Positions 22,906 through 34,817 of a stretch of 64,000 bases of DNA are shown here, one piece after another (the first letter of the stretch is position 1; the number at the start of each line of letters is the position of its first letter). This stretch comes from Rhyzopertha dominica. Its lineage: Eukaryota > Arthropoda > Insecta > Coleoptera > Bostrichidae. The position numbers and the translations under genes were made by a program. The stretch is from NCBI GenBank assembly GCA_025024175.1, contig QCXZ01000041.1, forward strand, positions 26,345,786 to 26,409,785, written 5' to 3'. Below the pieces are notes generated by a model. It was not told where the DNA came from. It saw only the letters and a list, made by a program, of their open reading frames with translations, and made no database searches.

Positions 22906-25605
22906 TGTTTTAAACGCAAATAAAATAAATCACTAAACGCAATGTCTTGTATTCCTCAATTGTACTCGTACATTTAGTATGTATCATGTATGTGTAGCGA
23001 CCTAGCATAATGTTGCGTTTACTTTTCTTGCTCTAACTAGTTTTTTTTGCAAGCTTAGGCAACCGCGTTTACATGGGCGCAAGCCTATACGTCTAGTGGC
23101 TTTATACAGTTGATATGTCTCGTTGCCATTACCATGCTTACCGCACCGCACTAGAACAAATTTTTGCTTACAATACATTTTCTTACTGTTTGAGAACATA
23201 ATAAATATATCACTAAACTGGAAAATAGTGAAATACTAAAAATGTATTGATTCCAGTAATAATTAGCTAAATAATTAACAACATACCGTTAATAATCCTT
23301 ATTTCTGAGTTTGGCGAACAGTATCGAAGAATTTATTCAAAGAAACAACTACGCGTTCAATTATATTGTATTCTTGGGATGTATAAACATTACCAAGGCA
23401 CTATCATATCCCGCTGTCCGCTGCATTTCTTTGTAGTACATCTAGCTATTTTGATTCAATTGCGTCTAACAGTAGCGGCTCCTTCAGGTGGGCTCTAGGA
23501 TGTCGCTCTCCGAAAGAAGATTAAATTCAATTAATACAGGTATATTACGTATATAGTATATTACATGTACTTTCTTGCTCGAACTTATTTTTCTTATTCC
23601 TTTGTGAGCAAGTTTACATTGGCACAAGCCTTTACGTCCAATGGTTTTACACAGTTGCTATATCTCGTTGCAACCGTTACCGCACCATTCAACTCGAACT
23701 AATATTTCCTTGCTTATGGGCATTCTGAACTCTTTGTAGTGCATCCACCACCGAAAGACATAGTTACCTAGAAGTTTAAAGCAATGATTAGATATTGTGA
23801 TATCCTGGCGCAAGTCAAGGTCTACTTTACTCTACAGGTTGCATCAATGGGCCTGTTTCACATTCAGGGAATTAATGAAATCTTTATACAGAGCTAATCT
23901 ACAGTGGTCAAAAATGTATGTGGGCCAAGTTATTTAGTGCCCTTCCTTCACATTTTTACGAATTTTGCTAATGAAATTTGACTGTTTAAAATTAACACTG
24001 TCCATGACGTAATTCCGAGCGTCGTAATAATACGCATGCGCCGCCGTTTAAGCGTCATCGTATAAGCGTGAGGTGTTGCCCGCAGGTTGCCGGCTGTTTT
24101 GTTTGTGATTTCGCGAATCGCAAAGGTCTCTGGCTGTGTGGTTAGGAACAAAGTGATTATGTGATTATGTTTTGTAGGTCCTTCTGCATGCCAAGTATTG
24201 CGTTAGTGTGTGATACACGCGTCCTTAAGAACTGTGGATCTAAGCGAGAGGGAATAAGGCGCCCGAAGACGCAACTGCTTCCTATTGGCTGGAGCTCGAA
24301 TGCTGTAACCTGTAGTAGTCGAAAAGATTTTGGGCGCATGTAGGGCCATACGCATGCGCAGTAAAGATTAGATGGGAACGTCATGGTAACATCACAACAA
24401 ACAACGGGACATCTCACCAATCGCTATTCACCCGGTCACACTTGCGACTTACTTCGCAGACTCGTTGACATACCTGTACAAACGAGCAGCATGGCGACTT
24501 ACTGGTCGTCACAAAATTTTCTCGCGCATGCCATAAGATTTAGTTGTCAAGATAACAGATAAGATGTCTGTGAAGTCCACAGTATTGTTGCCGCATTAGT
24601 ATATTTGTAACAAATGCAGTAGGTTGCAGCGTTGTCTTTTAGGTTTGGTANGATGGTATGTACTAGCGTTGTCTAACAGTACATTTTCTTATCGTTTGAG
24701 AATACAATAAATCAATCACAAAAACAAACAATGGTGAAATATTGACAATGGATCGATTGCAGTATTAATTTTCTAAAAAAATTAAACCACATATTGGTAA
24801 TAACCTTTAGGTCAAACGCATGAAAACGCGCTATTAATTTTTGTTTGTTAAATGGCTGCCATTATCATTATGTATCAACTATATATATATAAATATTTAG
24901 CAAAAAATGTTATAAACTGAAAGAAAATTTAGCGGTAACGTTGTCAGTAATGGGTGACTTTAACGGGGAAACGTGTACAAACCAAGAAGTGGTGGATACA
25001 GTATCCCAGAATTTATTGAAATACATTAAATAGCTGTTGTAAGTTGTAAAGGATTTAAAAAAAAATAAATATTTTTAAGGCATAAATTGTTATGTTTGAA
25101 GGTGCGCGAAATAGTACTAAATACTTCTTTAAAACCCAAAAATGATTCGAAAATCCTGACTTCAGTAGGTACACCCTGAACTTCTGAAATTATTACATAT
25201 AAAAATTTGTGAGAGTTGGTATTTGATCAATCTTGTGCTGTATCCATCATCGCAGAGAAACAGGGGGCTTTATTCATATACCATCTTTTCCACTTCAACA
25301 CATACCAAATTAATTAATTACATCTTTTCGAATTTGTGGACTAAGATCATTACTTTATCAAATCCAGAGAGGACTTCACGTAGTATTGAAATATACTGAT
25401 TTCTATAGTCTGGAAAACAAAAACAGCAATAACACAGACAAAACTCAATTCAGCGCAAAAAACAAGTCATTTTTAGGTTAGTTGTTTACGATTGCATGTG
25501 GATGGCAATTGTTAGAATTAGGCAATCGAAAATACAACTGTCACAAGATCAACATCCGAAATAGTCTAGATCTTACGATGTAATTTTTTAATGAACACTC
25601 ATTAC
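22906..25605. other. Intergenic region with dispersed duplicated blocks
   Basis: A ~140-bp block (TTTACATGGGCGCAAGCCT ... TCTCGTTGCC) at 23040-23180 recurs diverged at 23575-23720. The sequence at 23180-23270 recurs at 24670-24780. The interval 24000-24550 contains GC-richer sequence with CGCATGCGC(C/A)G motifs, related in reverse orientation to 2440-2600. No coding domain is evident. Confidence 0.45.
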
Positions 25606-25946
25606 CTACAGCCAGGGTTGGCATGATTAAAACAAAATGTTTAAAACAGAATGTTTTAAACTTGTTTAAAACAACGCTTATGTTTAAAACTTTGTTTTAA
25701 ACAGTGTTTTTTGATGACTATTGTGTGTGATTCATTAATTATTACTATTAAGCTCGTTTATCCTCCACAAATAGATAGACAAGATTATTAGCAATTACAT
25801 ATCTACATAATGTCACCCCACATTCGCATTAAAAATGAATTGAATACAAAACCATACCCAGTTAGAAAATACGTAAATGTTTTTTCAAACTTTTTATTAA
25901 TACAACAGTTTTAATTTAACTTTAACATTTTTTATATTTAATGAAT

Positions 25947-25989
25947 AAGGAAAGCGCTTTCAGCTATAATTAGCCATCATCAGTGCCTC
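25947..25989 (-). ncRNA. Hammerhead-ribozyme-like motif, left copy of small Penelope pair
   Basis: Read on the minus strand: AGGCA, then CTGATGA, a stem-loop TGGCTAATTATAGCT, then GAA and the palindrome AGCGCT, then T and TCCTT. This is the hammerhead order: stem I, CUGANGA box, stem II, GAA(A), very short stem III, cleavage position, stem I. Stem I has one mismatch. Short palindromic stem III is typical of Penelope hammerheads, which work as dimers (established for the family, as I recall). Confidence 0.55.
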
Positions 25990-26104
25990 ATTGTGTAAAA
26001 AAGAAAACAAAAGAATTTATAAAAATGACATTGTCAAAATCGAAATACGCAATCTTGACTTCAAACAAAAAAATAGCCTGCATGTCAAAAGCACAAACAT
26101 GAAA

Positions 26105-26458
26105 TCAATGATCAAATAAAGAATTTAGAATAGGACAGCTAAACTTACAAAAAGCATTCAAAATTGTAAAATTACCATTATCTATAATTTTGTATATTTC
26201 AAGAATTTCTAGAAAATTTAATTTTGAGGATTTGTTACAAACATGTGAAGAATTTATATTATTTAAAGAGGTGGTGTGTTTAAATGACAATAAATGATTT
26301 GCTAATGAAGAATTTGTATTAACTATATAAGTATTTTTATATTTTTCATATTGTTTCAAGTGTTCATTGCCTCTAATTGAATAAGATCTTCCGCTTTGAC
26401 CAATATAAACAGAATTACAATCGTTACAAGAAAAACTATAAACTCCCGAATGATTCAA
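26105..26458 (-). pseudogene. Penelope-like GIY-YIG endonuclease fragment
   Basis: The 117-residue frame starts SGVYSFSCNDCNSVYIGQSGRS and contains RxxEH further on. This is the Penelope-type GIY-YIG domain with its CxxC entry and YIGQ(T/S)GR core. The reverse transcriptase part is absent, so this is a 5'-truncated 3' end. Its last residues (NGNFTILN ... LNSLFDH) recur on the opposite strand at about 26490-26562, the second arm of an inverted pair. It lies inside the hAT element 25614-27584. Confidence 0.8.
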
Positions 26459-26464
26459 AACTGG

Positions 26465-26735
26465 AATTTTGTCTTTATTGCGAACAAAATGGTAATTTTA
26501 CAATTTTGAATGATTTTTGTAATATTAGTCGTCCTTTTCTAAATTCTTTATTTGATCATTGATTTCATGTTTGTGCTTTTGGCATGCAGGCTACTTTTTT
26601 GTTTGAAGTCAAGATTGCTTGTTTCGATTTTGACAATGTCAGGTTTATAAATTCTTTTGTATTCTTTTTTACACAATGAGGGACTGATGATGGCTAATTA
26701 TAGCTGAAAGCGCTTTGCCTATTCATTAAATATAG
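26465..26735 (+). mobile_element. Second, inverted Penelope 3' end
   Basis: This arm is the reverse complement, with divergence, of 25933-26170. It covers the extreme C-terminus of the GIY-YIG protein, the 3' UTR and the terminal hammerhead-like motif, ending near ATTCATTAAATA. The upstream coding part is missing, so the two copies meet through truncated 5' ends with their 3' ends facing outward. Confidence 0.65.
26679..26720 (+). ncRNA. Hammerhead-ribozyme-like motif, right copy of small Penelope pair
   Basis: AGGGA at 26679-26683, CTGATGA at 26684-26690, stem-loop TGGCTAATTATAGCT at 26691-26705 and GAA at 26706-26708. These are followed by palindrome AGCGCT at 26709-26714, T at 26715 as candidate cleavage nucleotide and TGCCT at 26716-26720. 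AGGGA and TGCCT pair with one mismatch to close stem I. All invariant core positions are present. Activity is not shown by sequence alone. Confidence 0.58.
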
Positions 26736-27592
26736 TGGATTTGATAGACTTCGGGAAGATTTATTGTAGAAGTAAACATTACTCGTATATCCACTTAGAG
26801 GAAAATGGACCAGTTTACATTGTTTAAAAGTCTTAATCTTAACATAACAGAAAAATTTGTATTTCTGGTCCAATACTACAAAACAATAAATAAGACGTTC
26901 ATTTAACACTTACTAGATAATTATATCTTTAGTACAAAAAAACAAATAGTTATCAGAACTGGGGAATATAAAAAACAATAAACAAAGAAAAAAATAACAG
27001 CATTTTTACTTTTTTACTAGTGTAACCATATCTTTTTTGTACTTCTTGCATTGAGCTCGCATTCTACCATTTTACACCTTAATCTTGTCAGTTATTCCAC
27101 ACTGCATCGTTCCTACTACGCCATTGTAACTGTTGAACTTTAAACTTTTAAACAGACAATGTCGGTTTCTATTCTCTTTGTTAAAGTTGATATTAGCTAA
27201 AATCAATCCAGTAACCTTAAATTGGGGTATGTGATTGGTCTAGATTTTAAGAACAATGTTGATTCTAGTTTAAAATAGAAAAGAGAAACCGACTCATAAT
27301 AACTAAAATTGTTTCGTAAACAAAAAAGACAAATGACAACTGATAATCGTAATCATCTAGGGATTTTTAGACAACTACTACGATCCGCGCCATCTGCTCG
27401 TATTTATTTTCATTACTATGTATAGTAAATTTGCATGAGAGTTTATATTTAAAACAGTGTTTAAAACGTTTTAAACATGTTTTTAACAAAATAAAAAAAC
27501 ATGTTTAAAACGATTTAAACATGATTAAATTAAAAAAACTGTTTGTTTTGTTTAATTTAAAAAACATGTTTTTTGCCAACCCTGCCTACAGC

Positions 27593-29250
27593 GCAAGATG
27601 ATTTAGAAGAGCAAATGAGTCTACCGGAGCCGCGTCACTGGTCAAGTAGTGATTGGCATCCCTTTGATGTTGTTTTCAAAGGTACTACTATTCATATGCC
27701 ATATTGATTTGTAAATTTTCCTCTTTGCGGCTGAAGTTTTCGTGATGTTTGCATAGCTCCATTGGGAGAAATCACGTCCGATATAGGAGGCGCAAAAAAT
27801 GACAGCTGACAGCTCATCATGTCATAGGAAAAATATGAAAATAAACAAGCAGGTAGCGCTCACTGTTAGCAAAGATGTACTACACTAATTTAAATTTGTA
27901 TTAAATTCTAAATTATATTACTGATCAAAAGCCACTGTTAAAATAAAGCGGATTATTCATTTTGTCGTGCCTATTATTTGCCCTTTGGGTCAAAAGTATG
28001 AAAATATCTGTTTTCCACATGAAATTACACTATACTTCACGTATATGTTGGCTGCTGTGTAAATGCAATACAGGGGTATCGCTACCATAAATGTAATTGT
28101 ATCATGGAGGTGTGAAGACAATTCGTTTAAAAATATAAGATTTTGGCGCGTGTGAAAATGCACTAAAGCCGGTTTCGGCTAGTGAAAATGTGCAAACGTA
28201 TGCAGCTGCATTATTTTAAACAAAAGGGGGGTAAACTGTTTGTAAATGCTGTTAATTATGAGATTCCTTTTTATGTTTATAACAGATTTCATTTTAATTG
28301 ATATGAAGAACTGGACGAGAGTGCTAAAAATTCGCAGCAGGAATTAGGAAAAGAATGAATGGCACAAGTATTATATGATATATGAAACAAAGACAACATC
28401 TGAAAAAAGCACGCAAAAATTATGAGATAAAAATAAGAATCCCTTGCTTCTAAACTGACAATATATAAACCTTAATTGAATGCTTGAACGTTAGTATTTA
28501 AAATTTCAATATGTTTTTTATTAGATATGTCAATGATATTAAAACCTAATTCGTATATATCTATCACATTCACATACTTCTGCATTCGTTGGCTTTGAAC
28601 AGCCCTCTTTTCAGCTTTTTATACTTTCTCACTTTCAGATTACTACATGCAATATATAATATACCTAGGAGTTCTATCTACATAATCGGTTACACAAAAA
28701 TGTTTCCTGCAAAAAAAACAAAGAAAACAAACAAACATATATTTCGGCATGGGTTTTTAATTTTTAGCACATGTTGGCATAACTTTAAATTACTGTGGAA
28801 AAAATATAAAACGAAATCTTTTTGAAGCGTAGGAACGGCATTTAGGCACAGAAAAGTATATTTTACTTGCACATGTCGCTGTTTTTAAAACCCAAAAAGT
28901 AACACTTGTCACTCTCAGATGCACTCAAAAAGTACTAAGTACTAAGTATTTTGTTAACCGTTCGTGACGGTTTAGAATAAGGTAAAGAAAACATTTTTTC
29001 TTACAAACGAAAATAAGAGCGAAAAAGATTTCTAAAGTAAAAGACTGCGTCTTTGATACAACCGTAAGTTTGATATAAATACGTGCATCTTAAATATCTG
29101 CTAGAGGAGGAGGAGTTAAAATGAATATGACAAATATTAATCATCTAAAGCAATTTTATTTCATTGGATTCTTCGCTGGGCTTTTCCTGCACTTACCAAC
29201 TGTAACACATCGTAGTTCGCAAAGCCACCACTAGATGCCGTATAGAGATC
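27593..29250. other. Intergenic, no gene seen
   Basis: AT-rich sequence upstream of gene B. ORFs at 28589-28825 and 28690-28872 are short overlapping translations of A/T-rich DNA on opposite strands with no domain. Confidence 0.5.
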
Positions 29251-29258
29251 TTCGCAAA

Positions 29259-29493
29259 TACAGTCACTAAATAGAATACAGTACCGCCACGTCCGCCATA
29301 TTGGGAGTAAAAGTTTTGCCGAGAACATTCAAATTTCGCAATGTTTGCTTTTCTATACCTTGATCAATAATGGGTTTTCATTATTGATCTTGGTCATATT
29401 CCAATTTCAATCTAAGTAAAATTAACATTGCAAAATTTGAATGTTCTCACCAAAACTTTTACTCCCAATACTGCATTCCATTTAGTGACTGTA
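29259..29493. mobile_element. Palindromic MITE, 235 bp
   Basis: The ends TACAGTCACTAAAT and ATTTAGTGACTGTA are inverted. The inverted arms continue through GGGAGTAAAAGTTTTG and GAGAACATTCAAATTT. Flanking octamers TTCGCAAA (29251-29258) and TTCACAAA (29494-29501) differ at one base and look like an aged 8-bp TSD. It sits about 450 bp before gene B's start codon. Confidence 0.75.
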
Positions 29494-29689
29494 TTCACAA
29501 AATAACCTTCAAAGTGCTGTGTAAAGCGTGTCTATGTCAAAAACCAGCTTCACCAAAAGGTAGAGAAATACTAGATCGGCGAATTTGAGCTACGTATATC
29601 TTGAAAGGGAAGATTTTCATGTAAATATTTAAAAAGACTCCCAAAAATAATTCTATAAGACCGCATAAAAATTTTAATATAATTAGGAA

Positions 29690-29940
29690 ATACCATGTGG
29701 CATTTAAAAATCTCGTCCAATTGTATAACTAGTATTAAATGATTTTTTTCTGAGCCACCATATCCGAACACGATTTATTGATTAGGAACTGCGACAGCGC
29801 AGCGTCCCTTTCTGATTTTAGACGCCGCGCCGAGACGGCGGGCTTCCTAAAACATACAGCAGTTCCACTCTGAACGTTATTACATAAACGTCGCCTTTAG
29901 CAGGCCCTGCGACAATATAAACTTACATATTCAGTTTAAA
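29690..29940 (+). promoter_or_regulatory. Conserved upstream block of gene B (probable promoter/5' UTR)
   Basis: It aligns with 5690-5967, sharing GATTAGGAACTGCGACAGCG, the GGGCTTCCTAAAA region, GTTATTACATAAACGTC and AATATAAACTTACAT before ATG. TATAAA lies at 29916-29921. TCAGT at 29931-29935 could be an initiator but would leave almost no 5' UTR. Conservation against diverged surroundings suggests regulatory or UTR function. Confidence 0.5.
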
Positions 29941-30009
29941 ATGTCCAAACGAAAATATTGTTGTTGTGATTTGAAAACTGAAGCTTTCGTGATTGCTGTA
30001 GTTTACCTC
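29941..30009 (+). CDS. Tetraspan membrane protein gene B, exon 1
   Basis: The exon encodes 23 residues, MSKRKYCCCDLKTEAFVIAVVYL, closing at donor GTAAGT in phase 0. It repeats gene A exon 1 with changes at only a few residues and keeps the CCC triplet and the start of span 1. The ATG is in the same context (TTTAAAATG) as in gene A. Intron 1 is 10.2 kb and filled with transposons, against 8.0 kb in gene A. Confidence 0.8.
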
Positions 30010-30656
30010 GTAAGTAATTATCATAAATATATACTTTAATACAAGGGTAACATAAATAACAGCTTTCTTAGTAAATATTTTAAATCTAAAAGTGATCTAC
30101 GTACAATACATAAGGTTTGGCATATCATGTAGGATACTTCACTTCATAATAATATTGTTACAGTTAAAAAAAATATATGTATCTTTTAAAGAAAATAACT
30201 GCACAACCTAACAATAAGTTTACTTTTTACACTTATTTGCTCTATATAAAAACCACCCACATCCGCACATCTTTCAATGATTTGAATAAATTCCTTAAAA
30301 CTTTTTGAAACATGTTCTACCGGCATGCTGAGGGAGTTTATTGCATTGGTAATTCGTTATTGTAATCATTAGAGAACGGTTCAGCGTGAACCAACTACTT
30401 GAGGCAACCCAGGACCATATCTGGTCATCTGGTCACTCGGTGCAGAAGAATTGAATTGAAATTGCCTGGGGTGGCGTCACCCGGTGTTACTTAATTATTT
30501 ATGTTTACATACACGTAGTGATCATTGCTAGATATATTACAAACAGTGTAAAAAGAATTATTATATGTTTAGGGACCACCATGGTTCCATTACGACTGAA
30601 AGTATGGACACTCAAGTAACACCTAATCAAATGACGTTCAGAACGTCTAAATGTTA
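30010..30656 (+). other. Start of gene B intron 1
   Basis: AT-rich intron. GGTTCAGCGTGAACCAA near 30370 matches gene A intron 1 near 7975. No gene or complete element is seen. Confidence 0.5.
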
Positions 30657-31732
30657 TACAGGGTAGTCCAGTTATCGTACTCTCCCAATTATCGGCTTTA
30701 TTGGCAGTTTTAGAAAAAAAATTTAAATAAAAATGGCAGCAACCAAGGAGTACTCAATAACGCGATATAGCATATTTATACATCGTTGCCACTTTTCGAG
30801 TACTGAACCAAACTATTATTTTGAAATAGAACCACCCACTTCTCATGTCGGATTTTGATTAAACATTAAATTCTGAGTAAAAAAAAATATTAAGATACAT
30901 ATGCTCTAAAATTAACGATTCCGCAGATACGCATGAACGGTGGAGTTATCGTGCTTACTGTATTTGAAGTCTTAGAAAAAAAGTATTTTAAATAAAAGTG
31001 GTAACAACCAAGGAGTACTCGATAACGCTATATAGCATATTTATACAGCATTGCCAGTTTTCGAGTACTAAACCAAACATACGTTTTTTTTTAATAGAAC
31101 CACCCACTTTTATATCGGGTTTTGATTACACATCAAATTCTGAGTACATCAAACTCTCAGTAAAAAATTATTGAGGTACAAATGCTCTAAAATGAAGGGT
31201 TTCGAAGATACGCACGGGCGTATTTGAAATCTTAGAGAAACATTTTTCAAATGAAAGTGCTAGCAGTCAAGGAGTACTCGATAACACCATTATAGCATAT
31301 TCATACAGCGTAGCCAGTTTTCGAGTATTGAACCAAGCTTGCATTTTTTTAAAATAGAACCATCTACTTTTAATGTAGGATTTTGATTACATATCAAACC
31401 CAGAGCAAAAAAAATATTAACACATAGGTATGCTTTAAAATGAACTGTTTCGGAGATACGCGTAGGTGGTCCAATTATCATCCTCACCCAAATGGCTGCT
31501 TAGTTTGAAATCTTATTATAGAAAAATGTTTCGAGCACCCAAGAAGTATTCGGTAATGCGGTATAGCACATTTATACTTAGTGTTTCATTTTTAAGTACC
31601 ATACGCTGTATAAATATGATGTATCACGTTTTAGAATACTACTTGATTGCTACCACTTTTATATCTAACATTTTTCTAAGACTTCAAAAAAACCGGCAAC
31701 TGGGTGAGCACGATAACAACTGGACCACCCAT
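30657..31732. repeat. Tandem array built from a MITE end, with terminal inverted repeats
   Basis: About four units of ~255-270 bp share AAGGAGTACTCGATAACGC, TTTTCGAGTACTRAACCAA, AATAGAACCACCCACTTTT and TGCTCTAAAATGAA. Several units begin with a copy of the terminal motif GGTRGTCCARTTATC. The outer ends GGGTAGTCCAGTTATCG and, inverted at the right, CGATAACAACTGGACCACCC close the structure. It is non-coding and lies in intron 1 of gene B. Confidence 0.7.
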
Positions 31733-32040
31733 AGGTATCTCCGAAACCGTTGAAAATATGACAGGTTCAAGTAAGATGTTCCAACAGTGATTGTTCGGAA
31801 ACTGATGATTGCCAGTATGAAATGGAAAGTGTTTACAGTTTTTTAAATGACTGACGAAATGACAGAATGAACCTGCACAAGAATTTTATATACTTAATCG
31901 TATTCATAAATAAGTAGTACAAATATTGTTGCACGGTTTAATTTTTTTATGTTTTGACAAGTTCTAGTTGTTTCTTACATTTAGCCTCACATTTAGCATT
32001 ACTTCTCTTTCTCTTGGCGAGTTTTCGCCAATACCTTATC

Positions 32041-32152
32041 ATAAACTTTGAGGGGGGTACGGGGTGCGCGTGTTGATGTGGTGTACACTGACTTCTCCAA
32101 AGCTTTTAATAAGGTTCATTATCGTACATTACTTGGAGAAGGTTGATTGGTG
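32041..32152 (+). pseudogene. Jockey/CR1-like reverse transcriptase relic, part 1
   Basis: The frame reads VDVVYTDFSKAFNKVHY, with the reverse transcriptase motif-A core DFSKAF at 32090-32107. It is cut by the palindromic element that begins at 32153 and resumes at 33323. The protein would be the polymerase of a non-LTR retrotransposon inserted in sense orientation in intron 1 of gene B. Upstream coding sequence is not recognisable. Confidence 0.78.
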
Positions 32153-33322
32153 TACAGGGTGTCCCATTTTCGTTGTAATTGTAGAGTATCTCGGTAACTA
32201 TTAATGCTAGAGAGTTGCGGTTTCGACATTACTGTATTACTTTTTTGTTCCGAGTTCAGCTGTACCGTCGCCATTTTTGTATCGTCTTTTGTTTAAAGCC
32301 TTAGCCAACTTTTGGTAAATGTAACATTTCTCCAGCTCTCAATTTCTCGCTTGGGTATGTAGATACAAAAAAAAAACTGTTAAGACATTTTTTATAGATA
32401 TTTTTATTTTGAATCCAGTGGCGAACGCCGTAATTTTTAAGGTGACATTTTTGACATAAAACACAAACTTGCAATTTTAAAATGGAAACCATAGTTGCCT
32501 TTGCTATGGTTGAAAAGGCCTATTTTTTCTGATTAAAAAATGTATACATTGTTAGGTTAATTTTTACTAATTTTGGAATTATTCAATTTTTTTTAAATAA
32601 TTTAATCATATTTTACGTTTACATCAAGGATGCTATCGAATAAGAAAACACACGGTATAATTTACATTATTAAGGAAAAAATTTAATCCTTTAAAAATAA
32701 TATATGCATATTTGAATACATACATAAGACTCCTAAGAGCGCTCATGCATTTTTCATCGATAATCTAGGAGGTCAACTAATGAAAATGATTGTTTATTTG
32801 GAGATAAGTACCTATGCATTGTTTATCTTCAAGCATTTACATCCATTTTAACGAAAAACGTAAAATCTCATTAAATTATTACAAAAATTGGAATAATACC
32901 AAAATTAGTAAAGATAAACCTAACAATGGATACATTTTCTTAATCAAAAAAAATATTTCTTTTCAATCATAGCAAAGCCAACTATGGTTTCCATTTTAAA
33001 AAATGCAAGTTTGTTATATCTCTAAAATGTAACCCCCTATAAAAATTCTGAGTACGTCACTGGATTCAGAATAAAAATATCTATAAAAAATGTCTACAGT
33101 TTTTTTTGTGTCTACATAGCCAATCGAGATATTGAGAACTGAAAAAATGTTACATTTTTCAAAAGTTGGCTATGGCTTTAAAAGAAAAGACGATACAAAA
33201 ATGGTGATGGTACAGCTCAACTCACAACAAAACAGTAATATAGTAATGTCGAAACCGCAACGGTCTAGCATTAATAGTTATCGAGATACCCTACAATTAC
33301 AACGAAAATGGGACACCCTGTA
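32153..33322. mobile_element. 1.17 kb palindromic (long-TIR) element
   Basis: The two halves are inverted copies: TACAGGGTGTCCCATTTTCG at the left and the reverse complement ending GGGACACCCTGTA at the right. Arms of about 485 bp surround a spacer of roughly 195 bp. The flanking TA on each side suggests a mariner-type TA target. A relative of one arm is present at 63640-63865. No transposase is encoded. The ORF at 33132-33410 crosses the arm and the flank and is not a gene. Confidence 0.82.
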
Positions 33323-33890
33323 CACTGCAATATTTTGGCTTAGTCTGAGTTATATATTTCTGACAGGTCTCAATTTGTCAGACTTAATAATTCTATTTCT
33401 CAGGATATAATTCCCACTTCGGGTGATCGGGTTCACATTTAGGCCCACTACTTTTTATGAATTTTATTAATGATATTGATCAATGCTTTAGGAATTCGGA
33501 TTTTTTGTTATATGCAGATGACTTAAAAATTATTAGACCTATAGGTTGTCAGGATCATTGTGAAAAATTGCAAAACGACATCTCCAATTTTTATAAGCAT
33601 TCTCATCTCAATAAGCTGTTTTTAAATGTAAAGAAATGCAAATATGTTTGATTTTCAAGGTTATTTGATAAAACTGCCGTTTACGATTACATACATTTAT
33701 CAAATCAACAATATAAAACTACAGAAGGTGGATTCCGTGAATGACTTGGGTGTGGTGTTAGATTCCAAATTAAGTTTTGAAGCACACATAGATACCACGT
33801 TTGACAGGTCTCTTAAGACTTTGGGGTTTGTTATTAGAACAACTAAATCTTTCAAGGATCCCAGATCAGTGATACTTCTGTACAATTCAA
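33323..33890 (+). pseudogene. Jockey/CR1-like reverse transcriptase relic, part 2
   Basis: It contains the SDRSQFVRLN and PTSG segments that precede the GxPQGS motif (decayed), then FINDIDQCF and the catalytic YADD at 33511-33522. After a frameshift near 33650, the thumb-like segment VNDLGVVLDSKLSFEAHI follows. Conserved residues match non-LTR polymerases of the jockey/CR1 type. It ends at the hAT insertion at 33891; the frame resumes after 34817 at the same codon region. Confidence 0.85.
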
Positions 33891-34809
33891 CAGTGGCGGC
33901 TCCTCGGGGTAGGCAAGGTAGGCCTATGCCATAAAAAAAGAAATAATAATTAGCTAGAAATTTCTAATTTTTTAATGCAATTTGTTTTTATACCAGTGTT
34001 TATTTAATATTTCATCTCAAGTTTACCCATACCGCTCAAAAAATACGAACCGCGTTATTACGGCGAACGTTTAAATTGGGAATAGGAGACACAACTTGAC
34101 CAACTGAAATTCATTTGTATTTGTGTTCACGTCCTTCAGAATCTGCACCGTTAACGACCGCAGTTGACGGTTAACGTAGTAAAATCTTCGTGCATATAGA
34201 TGCGTCTCAGGCGGAATGATCGGTCGCCTACGACAAACTTTGTATGGATTCGGGCTATTCGCATTGCGTTTGAGCATTTCATTCATTACAACAAAAATGG
34301 CCCTCGTTTAGAAAGAGGGCGATAGAGGTTTTAAATGACACCGGTAAATGGCAGCAACTTGCAAGTGTAAGATTTTTACATTTTTTATCGTCTTATTCAA
34401 AATAAAACACATAATAATAATAATAATAATGCAATAGGAAGACGTGACATAGGAATATGTTATATAAACTTTCAATATGCTCTGAACAGTTACGACACGG
34501 ATAAGGTTAAGTGCTGTATTTTTAAAATTCAGTACTGTTTCACAAGTTTCTTTCACTTTTTTAACGTTTTTGAGCTTATAGTTTGAGTTTTGCTAAATTC
34601 TTTGTTTAACATTCGATTTGGAGTAATTTAAGGTCGCTTAGAGCAAAAAAACGAATAAAAGTGCGGTGGTATACGAATAAAAATAAATGATTGGTATGAC
34701 CATTAAAATATACACATTCCAAGATCGAAGACAATAATTATAATTGCCTATACTATATACGAGTATAAGTTGTCGCCTACCCTACATGAAAGGTCACGAG
34801 CCGCCACTG
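33891..34809. mobile_element. hAT non-autonomous element, 919 bp
   Basis: The ends CAGTGGCGGCTC and GAGCCGCCACTG are perfect inverted repeats with an 8-bp TSD CAATTCAA (33883-33890 and 34810-34817). The terminal sequence is related to the CAGTGGCG end of the element at 18598. It holds an (AAT)n run near 34415 and no transposase. It interrupts the jockey-like relic. Confidence 0.92.
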
Positions 34810-34817
34810 CAATTCAA

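Larger units (their letters stand above)
25614..27584. mobile_element. hAT-type element, ~2 kb, containing Penelope fragments
   Basis: It begins CAGGGTTGGCA and ends TGCCAACCCTG, flanked by an 8-bp TSD CCTACAGC (25606-25613 and 27585-27592). Both subterminal regions are packed with TGTTTAAAAC-type motifs, the sort of array a hAT transposase binds. No transposase ORF remains. The interior holds an inverted pair of Penelope 3' ends (about 25933-26731). Confidence 0.88.
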
